From: Thermoanaerobacterales bacterium
GTDB lineage: Bacteria > Bacillota > Thermosediminibacteria > Thermosediminibacterales > Tepidanaerobacteraceae
Direction of reading: 5' to 3'
Length of the DNA: 64,000 bases
Assembly (NCBI GenBank): GCA_012840135.1
Contig: DUMA01000010.1
Location: 1-64,000, forward strand
Shown: piece after piece, positions 25,536 to 34,192 of the stretch
Numbering within the stretch: the first letter of the stretch is position 1
How the letters are laid out: every line of letters begins with the position of its first letter
Notes under the pieces: model-generated
Seen by the model: only the letters and a program-made list of their open reading frames with translations
Database searches by the model: none
What the model was told of the DNA's origin: nothing
Position numbers and translations under genes: made by a program

Positions 25536-27458
25536 TCAACCATACAAATTGCTTCCGGCTACCCTCACTTCTTTTACTCGCCTTGTAGCTTTGATGCTGT
25601 CCATATATTCCAGCAGTGGAAGGGCATATTTGCGTGAGGTACCCAGCATATCCCGGAAGGAGGAAACCGTCAGTTCCCTGTTATTTACGAAATACTGCTG
25701 CAGAAGATGCAGCGCTTTTTCTACCCACTCGGCGGACATATATATGTCTTCATTAATTTTAATTAGCTTGCCTTCATCGATAAGCCTCAGCAATACGTCC
25801 TTTACTTCCTTTTCCTGATTTAATTGGAATTCCGACATCACTTCTTCTATGGCAGGCGGCGTCCACCCGCGTTCGAAAAAAATACCCTGTATTTTCCGGA
25901 AAATATCCTGCTGCAAAGGGCTCAGCACTACCGAAAATCCTTTTTTCTTTATAATATTTCCCCTGCATTCTAAAAGCCCATCCTTAATCCACGCTGCCAG
26001 CAATGCTTCGAATATGCCAGGTTCAAGATTTATCCTACTTCTTAATTCCTCCTTTGCTATTCCTTCGCTTAGAGGAAATTTTTTATGATAATCCTGGACA
26101 ATAGCAAGGGTTTCCCTGGCTATATTCTTGTAAAAAGCGGTGTCAAAAAGAACATCTTCGCCCGATACTCTAATTAAAATAACCTTGCCTTCAGCATCTA
26201 AGGCCATGGCAACCTCTCTCATTTGCTTAATGTTCTTTCCTGTATACGGACATATATCCCTCAGGTCAAGGTATTCTCTGCCAAAGGTCCCCAGTAATGC
26301 TATCACGAAATCCTGTAAACCTCCTGAAAAGGTCTTCTTCAGAGCTTCTAATGCTTCTTTTCGACAGTCTTTTTTTATACGCTTTGGGTTAACAAAAAGA
26401 ATCTGCCCTCCACCAATTGTAGTAACAGGTGAATAGCTCCTTATTACATAATAATCCTTATATACACATGCTATGGGTTCTTCCATCAGCAGAAGTGCGA
26501 AGGTTTCTTCTCCCGGCGAAAGCTCTTCCCTGTCAATAAAATTGACCCTCGCCATTGCTTCCTTTGTCCCTATGTGAAGCCGTATCCTGGCTCTATTCTT
26601 CAAAGTTCCGGGAGCATCCTCCGTGAGTTTTAAATACGCATAAGCTTTAGTAACCGAAAAAAGCGTTCCGAAAGGAGCTACGACATCCCCTCGCTGTATA
26701 TCTCCTGTTTTTACATCGGCAAGATTCAGAGCAGTCCTTTGCCCGGCTTCGGCTTTATCGCGACTTTCGCCGTGGACTTGTATGGATCTCACCCTGGTTT
26801 TTCTTCCTTCGGGGAAAATCCCTACATCGTCTCCGATTTTTACCATGCCGCAAAGGAGACTTCCAGTAACCACAGTGCCTATTCCCTGCAGGGTGAATAC
26901 CCGGTCTACCGGCAGGCGGAAAGGTGATTCCCTGTCCTTTATAATCTCATCCCGGCACATTTCATCAATAGCTTCTACCAGCTGCTTTAAGCCTTCACCG
27001 GTGGTAGACGATACCGGCATTATTTGGGCTTTTTCCAAAAATGTACCCATTAATTCTTCTCTGACTTCTTCTATTACCATTTCCAGCCATTCCTCATCTA
27101 CCAGGTCCATTTTAGTCAGGACGACAATTCCTTTTTTTACATTTAGAAGTTCCAAAATATTCAGGTGCTCCCGGGTCTGGGGCATGACTCCTTCGTCTGC
27201 GGCGATAACAAGGAGCACTATATCTATGCCGCCGGCTCCGGCCAGCATATTTTTAACGAATTTTTCATGACCGGGTACATCCACTATACCCACGGTTTTA
27301 CCCGATGGGAGCGTCATATAGGCAAAGCCCAAGTCTATGGTTATACCTCTCTTCTGTTCCTCCTTCAGTCTGTCGGTGTTTATTCCGGTCAGTGCCTTTA
27401 TCAGTGTTGTTTTGCCGTGGTCGATATGACCGGCGGTCCCAAGTATAATGTTGCTCAT
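25536..27458 (-). CDS. selB: Selenocysteine-specific elongation factor SelB
   Basis: 640 residues. EF-Tu-like GTPase: [13 protein letters not shown] (about 7-19), [18 protein letters not shown], then domains II and III (about 175-340) and C-terminal winged-helix domains (about 400-640) that bind the SECIS hairpin. It delivers Sec-tRNA to UGA codons. The start overlaps the selA stop by 4 bases; tRNA-Sec is 31 bases downstream. Confidence 0.95.
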   Translation of the reverse strand: MSNIILGTAGHIDHGKTTLIKALTGINTDRLKEEQKRGITIDLGFAYMTLPSGKTVGIVDVPGHEKFVKNMLAGAGGIDIVLLVIAADEGVMPQTREHLNILELLNVKKGIVVLTKMDLVDEEWLEMVIEEVREELMGTFLEKAQIMPVSSTTGEGLKQLVEAIDEMCRDEIIKDRESPFRLPVDRVFTLQGIGTVVTGSLLCGMVKIGDDVGIFPEGRKTRVRSIQVHGESRDKAEAGQRTALNLADVKTGDIQRGDVVAPFGTLFSVTKAYAYLKLTEDAPGTLKNRARIRLHIGTKEAMARVNFIDREELSPGEETFALLLMEEPIACVYKDYYVIRSYSPVTTIGGGQILFVNPKRIKKDCRKEALEALKKTFSGGLQDFVIALLGTFGREYLDLRDICPYTGKNIKQMREVAMALDAEGKVILIRVSGEDVLFDTAFYKNIARETLAIVQDYHKKFPLSEGIAKEELRSRINLEPGIFEALLAAWIKDGLLECRGNIIKKKGFSVVLSPLQQDIFRKIQGIFFERGWTPPAIEEVMSEFQLNQEKEVKDVLLRLIDEGKLIKINEDIYMSAEWVEKALHLLQQYFVNNRELTVSSFRDMLGTSRKYALPLLEYMDSIKATRRVKEVRVAGSNLYG

Positions 27459-28858
27459 AGTGCCTCTCCCACCATTTCTGCCATTTTTTCTATATCTTTA
27501 TCAGCAATTGTCCTCATGTCGAAAAATAATTTATCCCTTTTTATCCTTGCTATCACCGGAACCGGAACTTTTCGCAACCTTTCGGCCAGTTCTGCGGCGG
27601 AAATGCCATCGACGCTTACGGCCACCGCTCTGGTGGGAATCTCAGAGCCAGGCAGGGACCCTCCCCCTGCCTGGGAAACATCGTCGACTATCTCCACTCT
27701 TCCCCTTCCGTTCAAGACCCTTTCAAGGGCTTCGGAAAGTTTTCGAGCTCTGTTCTCCATGGCATCTTTTGGCTCAGTGAGCATGGCCAGTACCGGAATA
27801 TGCTGCCACAGGCCATCCTTATAAAGCCGCAAAACTGCTTCCAGAGCTGCCAGCGTCAGTTTGTCGATGCGCACCGCTCTTGTGAGCGGATGATGTTTGA
27901 TTTTTAAAATGTACTCCTTCTTTCCCAGTATAATTCCCGCCTGGGGGCCTCCTAATAGCTTGTCGCCGCTGAAGGTCACCAGGTCCATCCCTGCTTTAAT
28001 TGAATCTTGGACGGTAGGTTCTTCTGGCAGGCCGTAAGGCTTCAAATCCACCAGCACTCCACTTCCCAAATCTTCCATTACCGGCAGATTATGTTTTCTC
28101 CCCAGATTTATTAACTCCTCCTTTGTCACACAGGATGTAAAGCCTACCATTTTGAAGTTGCTGGTATGTACTTTCAATAAAAGTGCCGTATTTTCATTTA
28201 TGGCCTTCTCATAATCCTCAAGGTGAGTTTTATTTGTGGTCCCCACTTCTAAAAGTCTGGCGCCGCTTTGAGCCATGACATCGGGAATCCTGAAACTGCC
28301 GCCTATTTCCACCAGTTGCCCCCTGGAAATCACCACTTCTTTGCCAAAAGCCAGTGCAGAAAGGCAGAGAAGCACGGCTGCCGCATTATTGTTTACCACC
28401 ATCGCATCCTCGGCACCGGTTATGTCACACAAAAGTTTCCGAACATGGCTGTATCGTTCTCCCCGTTCCCCCCGCTCTAGATCGAATTCCAGATTGGAAT
28501 ACGTTCTGGCTGCCGTTTCAATCCTCTCTATGGCTTCTTCTGGCAGCGGAGCTCTTCCAAGATTTGTATGCAAAACCACTCCAGTGGCATTTATGACCGG
28601 TTTTAAACTGTAAGGTAAAAAAGATAATTTGCTTGCTGCGATGGAAATAACCTCGTCTTTTAATTCGTTCTCACTTTTATCGGGTACTTCTCCCCTTTCA
28701 AATGCCTCCATCATTCTTACTCTGACAGTTTCCAGGCTTTCTCGCAATACCTCGGTCAGATACTTCCTATTGAACTTTTCCATCAAATCCTTAATTTCGT
28801 TTTCTTCCAGGAGGTCAGCCATCTTCGGTAGCTTTCTCATGATCTTATTTTTATCCAA
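27455..28858 (-). CDS. selA: L-seryl-tRNA(Sec) selenium transferase SelA
   Basis: 467 residues from a TTG at 28858, served by AAAGGAGGGG. A longer frame lacks a ribosome site. PLP enzyme that converts Ser-tRNA-Sec to Sec-tRNA-Sec with selenophosphate. Features: INATGVVLHTNLGRAPL, NNNAAAVLLCL, the PLP lysine in TFSGDKLLGGPQAGII and RIDKLTLAALEA. It lies 28 bases after selD and overlaps selB. Confidence 0.95.
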   Translation of the reverse strand: MDKNKIMRKLPKMADLLEENEIKDLMEKFNRKYLTEVLRESLETVRVRMMEAFERGEVPDKSENELKDEVISIAASKLSFLPYSLKPVINATGVVLHTNLGRAPLPEEAIERIETAARTYSNLEFDLERGERGERYSHVRKLLCDITGAEDAMVVNNNAAAVLLCLSALAFGKEVVISRGQLVEIGGSFRIPDVMAQSGARLLEVGTTNKTHLEDYEKAINENTALLLKVHTSNFKMVGFTSCVTKEELINLGRKHNLPVMEDLGSGVLVDLKPYGLPEEPTVQDSIKAGMDLVTFSGDKLLGGPQAGIILGKKEYILKIKHHPLTRAVRIDKLTLAALEAVLRLYKDGLWQHIPVLAMLTEPKDAMENRARKLSEALERVLNGRGRVEIVDDVSQAGGGSLPGSEIPTRAVAVSVDGISAAELAERLRKVPVPVIARIKRDKLFFDMRTIADKDIEKMAEMVGEAL

Positions 28859-28886
28859 GCTCACCCCTCCTTTCAAAAACAATCTT

Positions 28887-29924
28887 TTACTCCAGAATTA
28901 TGCTGTAATTTTGAGGTTCAACAACTTTTCCTATCACTGCCACATCTTTTACACTGTTTTCTTTCAGGAGTTTGAGTAACAGAGGCGCTTTATCTTCACT
29001 CACCGATATTAAAAGGCCCCCGGAAGTCTGGGGATCGAAAGCCAAGTCCACCAACGTTTCAGAAACTTCTGAGCTTATACTGACTTTACCCTTAAGATAT
29101 TTTTTGTTATGATACAGTCCTGCCGGCAAGATCCCCATGGCTGCTAGTTCTTCCACCCCGGAAAGTACGGGTATTGCTTCTGCTTTTAACCGCAAAGTAA
29201 CTTTGGAAGCTTCCGCCATTTCAAAGGCATGGCCTAAAAGGCCGAAACCCGTTACATCTGTGATGGCATTTACGCCGATTTGAACTGCAGCCTGCGATGC
29301 TTCCCTGTTGAGGGTAGACATAGTTTTCACCGCAAGCAATTCAGTCTCTTTGTCGAGCATGCCTGCTTTCATTGCAGTAGTGGCTACGCCGATCCCGATG
29401 GGTTTTGTGAGCAATAATACATCTCCGGGTTTTGCTCCGGCATTTGTCATAATTTTTTTGATGGATATCTCCCCTAAAACAGATAAACCGTAGATGGGTT
29501 CGGGACTTTTTATGGAATGGCCTCCTCCCACTACGGCTCCTGCTTCCGTCACCTTGTCAGCTCCACCTTTGAGGACATCGGGCAATACGCTTTCCACCAA
29601 TTCTTCGGGAAAAGCTACTACATTTAATGCAAGAATGGGATTCCCGCCCATAGCATATATGTCGCTTAAAGCATTGCAGGCGGCTATCTGACCGAAGGTA
29701 TACGGATCATCCACTATCGGCGTGAAAAAATCCACTGTATGAATGATGGCAAGATCATCATTCATTTTATATACGGCCGCATCATCGGAGGTGTCAAGTC
29801 CCACCAGTAGATTTGCACTTTTTGTTACAGGTATCTGCCGCAGAACCTGCGACAGGGCCTCGGGGCCTAGCTTTGCCGCTCAGCCAGAGCTGCATGTAAG
29901 CTCGGTCAATTTGATTTTCTTCAT
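28887..29924 (-). CDS. selD: Selenophosphate synthase SelD, itself a selenoprotein
   Basis: 345 residues when the in-frame UGA at codon 15 (29882-29880) is read as selenocysteine: TCSSG-Sec-AAKLGPEAL, the active-site Cys/Sec position of SelD. Conventional calling would start the gene 40 codons late, at about 29804. The true ATG at 29924 is preceded by GGAGGTG, and a SECIS hairpin follows the UGA. Other features: GLDTSDDAAVY, HTVDFFTPIVDDPYTFGQIAA, NALSDIYAMGG. It makes selenophosphate from selenide and ATP. It is the first gene of the selD-selA-selB-tRNA-Sec cluster. Confidence 0.95.
29835..29882 (-). other. UGA-Sec codon and SECIS hairpin in selD
   Basis: The UGA occupies 29882-29880. After 24 bases comes a 9-bp stem, CUGUCGCAG / CUGCGGCAG (one U-G pair), closed by a GUU loop (29855-29835). 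The distance and the GU in the apical loop agree with bacterial SECIS elements bound by SelB. Confidence 0.85.
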
Positions 29925-29954
29925 TTTTCAACACCTCCATTTTTTTTGATTTCA

Positions 29955-30587
29955 TCAGTCCACTTTTATTTTATCTTTTATTTGCTCAAATTTCTTATCC
30001 CCTATACCTGATACGTTTTTGATGTCTTCAATAGATTTAAAAGGGCCGTTCTGGGTCCTGTAATCAATAATCTTCTGGGCAGTAGCCGGCCCTACGCCGG
30101 GCAATGTATCTAAGTCCTGTAAACTGGCGGTATTTATGTTTATTTTTCCATCGCTGGAAGAACTTATGCCTGCAGTCTCACCTTCACCAGTTAAGCTCCC
30201 CTGCCCCGGCTGATCACTGATAACCTCCCCTATCTTTGGCACATAAAGTTTTTCCTCATCATGGAGCTTTTTTGCCAGATTGAGTCGAAGAAGGTCTGCT
30301 TCCGGCAAGGTACCTCCCGCCAGGTCAATGGCATCCTTTACCCTCATGCCATCTTCAAGAGTATAGACTCCGGGGTTTTTCACAGCACCAGTCACGTATA
30401 CCATAATCTTTTTTGTCTGTTCCTGAACCGCCGGAGCCGTCACCGGCACCGCAGGACCTTCCTGCAGCTTAAAGGCCACATCCGCCTTTTTCTCGGAAAA
30501 GACATAGTAAATGAGTCCACCACTAATGATGATGATTGCAAGTAAAAGCCCCAGCAAAATCTTTTCCCTGTCGCTGAAATTGTACAT
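29955..30587 (-). CDS. comEA: ComEA-like helix-hairpin-helix DNA-binding competence protein
   Basis: 210 residues. N-terminal membrane segment (about 9-28), an SLBB-type domain (about 60-120, VYVTGAVKNPGVYTLEDGMRVKDAI, given by its ends VYVTGAV and RVKDAI) and two C-terminal helix-hairpin-helix motifs (about 150-210; INTASLQDLDTLPGVGPATAQ). ComEA is the membrane-anchored dsDNA receptor for transformation. No comEC follows in this window, as the next genes downstream are sel genes. GGGAGAGGA precedes the ATG. Confidence 0.9.
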   Translation of the reverse strand: MYNFSDREKILLGLLLAIIIISGGLIYYVFSEKKADVAFKLQEGPAVPVTAPAVQEQTKKIMVYVTGAVKNPGVYTLEDGMRVKDAIDLAGGTLPEADLLRLNLAKKLHDEEKLYVPKIGEVISDQPGQGSLTGEGETAGISSSSDGKININTASLQDLDTLPGVGPATAQKIIDYRTQNGPFKSIEDIKNVSGIGDKKFEQIKDKIKVD

Positions 30588-30649
30588 TTTATCCTCTCCC
30601 GCCGTTTATCAGAAACCGTAAATCGGAAATAGGAAGCCGGAATAGAAGG

Positions 30650-30701
30650 ATTTGCCTTTTCGGCAAATTCAACTTAATCCGACATCCGGCCTCCGACATC
30701 C
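30650..30701. repeat. Intergenic hairpin and tandem 10-mer
   Basis: In the 193-base gap after cobQ there is a 7-bp hairpin (ATTTGCC/GGCAAAT, 30650-30668) and two direct copies of TCCGACATCC (30678-30687, 30692-30701) separated by GGCC. Related CGG-rich words occur in the flanks (30620-30645). It looks like part of a dispersed intergenic repeat, but no second full copy is in the window. Confidence 0.4.
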
Positions 30702-30780
30702 ACAGTGAATTTAAGTGAATTTAGGGTCAGGCTTGAATAATTTACTTACTAATTTACTTATTATATATAATCTAAACCTA

Positions 30781-32397
30781 CTAGTCCAAACCTATTATTT
30801 TATATATCTTCCCCATATCCATGTTTTTTCTAATTACATCGGCCCAGCGATCGTACTCCGTTTGTTTGAAAGCTGCAAAATCCAATGCTTTTCCCGAATT
30901 TACATCGATCTCAATTCCACTGTTTACAACATAGTCGCTCCGAGCACTTTTAATCTTTTTTAAATAACTGACAAACCTGTAAGTAAAATCAGGGTTGTCA
31001 AAAATGCCGTGGATATACGTGCCCAAAATTCGTCCATCGCAGCTTACACAGCCATCTACTATATTTACATCCTTATCAAGACATTTCTCTATATTTATAA
31101 ACCCTGGAGAATCTCCATCAGAGACGGTTTTGCCCATGTGTATCTCGTACCCTTCCACTCGTGAACCGCCCAGAGTACCAGCAGGTCCTGGAAGCCCATC
31201 CAGTACTTTCCCGGAAATCCTTACAGTAACCTTTTCAGTCTCTATAGTCGTGTGGACATCCAATAACCCCAGACCTTCAACGATATCTAAATTGCCTTCT
31301 ATACGATGCGGGTCCTTTATGCTTTTACCCAGCATCTGGTATCCGCCGCAAACTCCAAATACTGCTGCTCCTTTTTGGAAAAGATACTTTATCTCATCAT
31401 GCCACCCCTGGGATTTTATAGCCTCAAGGTCCCCCGGAGTATTCTTGGTGCCGGGAATTATAACCATATCAGCTTCGCCGATAGCCATGCCTTTTTTCAC
31501 ATAGGATAAATTAACACCGGGATATTCGGCCAGGGGCACGAAATCGGTAAAATTAGATATATGGGGAAGGTACAGCACTTTTACTATGATTTCTTCCTGA
31601 TCCTTGTAAGATTCAACAACATCCACATCAGATCTTGTATTTCGATGGCTTTTGCTATATCTCATCCTGTAAATCTCGGCTTCGGGTGAATCTTCCTCAT
31701 CTATGTAAATATCGGTATAGGGTATTACACCCAGCACCGGCCTTTTTATTATTCCTTCTAGCATGGCAAGACCCGGTTTTAAAATTTCCAGATCCCCCCG
31801 GAATTTATTAATTACGACACCTTTTACCCGGGCTCTTTCACTTTCATTTAATAGAAGCATCGTCCCGGCCAAGGAGGCGAAAACACCTCCTTTATCTATA
31901 TCACCTACGAGTATTACCGGCGCATCCACCAGCTCTGCCATACCCATATTGACTATATCTCTTTCCCTCAAGTTTATCTCGGCTGGACTTCCAGCACCTT
32001 CTATGACTATTATGTCATATTGCTGGGCAAGAATATTTATGGCCTGTCTCACCGTTTCAAGCAATTTCGGTTTAAATTCGTGATAATCCATCGCAGAAAG
32101 GTTGCCGTACACTTTCCCCATGATTATAACCTGGCAGTTTTTATCAGAACTGGGCTTTAAAAGCACCGGATTCATCAAAACTGAAGGTTCCAATCCGCAA
32201 GCTTCGGCCTGGGCAACCTGAGCTCTACCCATTTCATGCCCATCTCTGGTTATAAAGGAGTTTAAAGCCATGTTCTGGGATTTGAAGGGAGCCACCCGAA
32301 AACCATCCTGTTTAAATACCCTGCAAAGTCCCGTCACAATCCTGCTCTTGCCTACCGATGAACCGGTTCCCTGGACCATGATATATCTTGCCGTCAT
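30781..32397 (-). CDS. cobQ: Cobyric acid synthase CobQ/CbiP
   Basis: 538 residues. An N-terminal ATPase domain of the dethiobiotin synthetase type (MVQGTGSSVGKSRIVTGLCR, FKSQNMALNSFIT, GRAQVAQAEA) is followed by a glutamine amidotransferase domain with the nucleophile cysteine in FGVCGGYQMLG and a histidine in GTYIHGIFDNP. It amidates adenosyl-cobyrinic acid diamide at four carboxylates in cobalamin synthesis. No other cobalamin gene is nearby. The start overlaps the SmsB stop by 4 bases, so it is translationally coupled to the SUF-like pair. Confidence 0.9.
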   Translation of the reverse strand: MTARYIMVQGTGSSVGKSRIVTGLCRVFKQDGFRVAPFKSQNMALNSFITRDGHEMGRAQVAQAEACGLEPSVLMNPVLLKPSSDKNCQVIIMGKVYGNLSAMDYHEFKPKLLETVRQAINILAQQYDIIVIEGAGSPAEINLRERDIVNMGMAELVDAPVILVGDIDKGGVFASLAGTMLLLNESERARVKGVVINKFRGDLEILKPGLAMLEGIIKRPVLGVIPYTDIYIDEEDSPEAEIYRMRYSKSHRNTRSDVDVVESYKDQEEIIVKVLYLPHISNFTDFVPLAEYPGVNLSYVKKGMAIGEADMVIIPGTKNTPGDLEAIKSQGWHDEIKYLFQKGAAVFGVCGGYQMLGKSIKDPHRIEGNLDIVEGLGLLDVHTTIETEKVTVRISGKVLDGLPGPAGTLGGSRVEGYEIHMGKTVSDGDSPGFINIEKCLDKDVNIVDGCVSCDGRILGTYIHGIFDNPDFTYRFVSYLKKIKSARSDYVVNSGIEIDVNSGKALDFAAFKQTEYDRWADVIRKNMDMGKIYKIIGLD

Positions 32398-33317
32398 TGC
32401 AAAAAACCCCTTAAAATGACATCTTCCGCTTCTTTTTCCGAAAGCCCCAGAGTTTCCAGTTTTATCAGCTGTTCCTCTGCTATTTTCCCAATGGCCGCCT
32501 CATGAGTGAGCTGTGCATCGGGATGCTCCGCAGAGATAGCAGGAGACGAGCTTATCTTGCCCCTATCCATGATGATGGAATCGCACTCCACATGGCCCTT
32601 AGAAGCAGCTTTAGCCACTACCACCGGACGGAATATCTGTATCGAATCATCTTTTGCCACAGAGCGTGAAACTATCCTGGCGCTGCTCCTCTCGCCCTCC
32701 AATTCTATCAGCATGTCCGATTCTGCTTTCTGTCGGTTATGGGTTAAAAGACGTTCCACAATAATGAGGCTTGCACCTTCTGCGAGTTTTGCCTTTGTAT
32801 CTCTGACGGTACTGTCTACGCCCTTTATCTGGGTCAGTTCCATTTCCACCGATGAATCCTTTTCCATAATGAGAATGGTTCTGGGATTTAGCACCCTCTC
32901 TCCGGTACCTTCTCCTTCGCCGTAATGCTTTTCCACATATTTCATGCGGGCACCTTTGCGAACTATAATCTCATGGATGCCATCATGCTGAGATTTTTCA
33001 GAGCCAGGGTTATGTATGCCGCAGCCTGCCACTACCGTTACATCGGCGCCTTCTCCTATTTCTATGGTATTATATACCACATCGGTCACTCCAGAAAGTG
33101 TAATCAGTACAGGTATGTGAACAGCTTCATTTTTTGTGCCCGGAGCCACAATTATATCTATGCCGGGCTTGTCTGTTTTTGGCTTGACCTGAATGTGGGC
33201 TGTGGATTTTCTTTCTACTCCCCGTCCGTCCTTGCGTATATTAAAGGCTCCCGTGGGAATTGTGTGAAGGTCAGCTATGGTCTTTAAAAGTTCGCTGTCA
33301 ATAGCATTCAAGTTCAT
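32394..33317 (-). CDS. SmsB-type (SufB/SufD-like) Fe-S cluster scaffold protein
   Basis: About 307 residues from the ATG at 33317 (GGGGG 8 bases upstream), overlapping the end of the SmsC-type gene by 20 bases. It has the beta-helical SufBD core (VVYNTIEIGEGADVTVVAGCGIHN, VEMELTQIKGVDSTVRDTKA, and C-terminal SRSVAKDDSIQIFRPVV, HVECDSIIMDRGKISSSPAI, DAQLTHEAAIGKI). Much shorter than classical SufB (about 465), it fits the minimal single-scaffold SUF (SMS) system, where one SmsB replaces SufB and SufD. A cysteine (VAGCGIHN) and C-terminal glutamate and histidine could be ligands. Confidence 0.8.
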   Translation of the reverse strand: MNLNAIDSELLKTIADLHTIPTGAFNIRKDGRGVERKSTAHIQVKPKTDKPGIDIIVAPGTKNEAVHIPVLITLSGVTDVVYNTIEIGEGADVTVVAGCGIHNPGSEKSQHDGIHEIIVRKGARMKYVEKHYGEGEGTGERVLNPRTILIMEKDSSVEMELTQIKGVDSTVRDTKAKLAEGASLIIVERLLTHNRQKAESDMLIELEGERSSARIVSRSVAKDDSIQIFRPVVVAKAASKGHVECDSIIMDRGKISSSPAISAEHPDAQLTHEAAIGKIAEEQLIKLETLGLSEKEAEDVILRGFLQ

Positions 33318-34041
33318 CTTCATCGCCCCCGCAATCTTGCTGCCACCGGCACCTGAAATCGCCCTGCAGCATGTTCCAAATTTTATCTCTACTGCCTCGC
33401 TCTTTAATTTCACCATCAGCCATTAGGATAATTTCATCGGCCAGTGTCAAGACTTTTTCATGATGAGTAATAACAATGCTGGTTACGCCGCCCCGGGAAT
33501 GATATTTCTTGATTAAACCGAGCAATTTTTCAAAACTCCATAGATCCACACCTGCTTCAGGTTCATCGTAAATTACCACTTTTGATGGTCTTGAAAGCAC
33601 AGTGGCAAGCTCGATCCTCTTTATCTCGCCGCCTGAAAGGCTGCTGTCGCACTCCCTGTCCAGGTAATCCTGGGGACAGAGGCCCACTGCCCTCAATCTT
33701 GCATAGGCTGTCTCATGGCCGCCATTTGAGGAAATTTTCAAAAGATCCCTGACCTTCAATCCCTTAAAACGGGGAGGGTTTTGAAAAGCATAACTTATAC
33801 CGGCTTTTGCCCGCTCCGTAATGTTAAAATCAGTTATATCGGTGTCATCCAGGTAAAGCTTCCCCTGGGTATTCTTATATATACCCATTATTACTCTGGC
33901 GAGGGAAGTTTTTCCGCCGCCGTTAGGTCCGGTCAAAGCATAAAATTTGTCATTTTCCAGTTCCAGATCTATATTCTTTAGAATGGATATATCTCCGGAA
34001 CCATTGAGGATATCCAGGCTAAGAGATTTTATCTTCAGCAT
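33298..34041 (-). CDS. SmsC-type (SufC-like) Fe-S assembly ATPase
   Basis: 247 residues. ABC ATPase: Walker A GPNGGGKTS (about 38-46), Q-loop in YAFQNPP, signature LSGGEIKR, Walker B VVIYDEPEAGVD, H-loop VITHHEK. Closest to SufC, a soluble ATPase without a permease, paired here with a SufBD-like scaffold instead of a transport channel. The C-terminus has an unusual short tail with two cysteines (CRWQQDCGGDEDELEC). It is the first gene of the smsC-smsB-cobQ operon, with its own promoter. Confidence 0.85.
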   Translation of the reverse strand: MLKIKSLSLDILNGSGDISILKNIDLELENDKFYALTGPNGGGKTSLARVIMGIYKNTQGKLYLDDTDITDFNITERAKAGISYAFQNPPRFKGLKVRDLLKISSNGGHETAYARLRAVGLCPQDYLDRECDSSLSGGEIKRIELATVLSRPSKVVIYDEPEAGVDLWSFEKLLGLIKKYHSRGGVTSIVITHHEKVLTLADEIILMADGEIKERGSRDKIWNMLQGDFRCRWQQDCGGDEDELECY

Positions 34042-34111
34042 TTCGCCTCATCCTTTTTTTATTTTTACTTTTTTCAAATTTTGAAAAAGCATTTCATCAC
34101 AATTCATAAAT

Positions 34112-34140
34112 ATTTTACCTTACTTTAACTTTGATGACAA
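34112..34140 (-). promoter_or_regulatory. Sigma-A promoter of smsC-smsB-cobQ
   Basis: Minus strand TTGTCA (34135-34140), 17-base spacer, TAAAAT (34112-34117), about 70 bases before the smsC start. Confidence 0.65.
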
Positions 34141-34158
34141 TATTATTATCAAAGAACA

Positions 34159-34184
34159 AAAAGCCGGCAGCAACACCGGCTTTT
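34159..34184 (-). terminator. Terminator of leuS
   Basis: A 9-bp stem (AAAAGCCGG / CCGGCTTTT) with an 8-base loop and a T tract on the minus strand, 9 bases past the leuS stop. Confidence 0.85.
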
Positions 34185-34192
34185 CTTCATTA

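Noticed and set aside
30650..30668. Hairpin after cobQ as an intrinsic terminator.
   Set aside because: It has a 7-bp stem but no T tract on the minus strand and lies over 110 bases past the stop; listed as a repeat instead.
30781..32397. CobQ-like gene as GatD (lipid II isoglutaminyl synthase subunit).
   Set aside because: It is 538 residues with the N-terminal ATPase domain; GatD is only about 250 residues and has a MurT partner gene, absent here.
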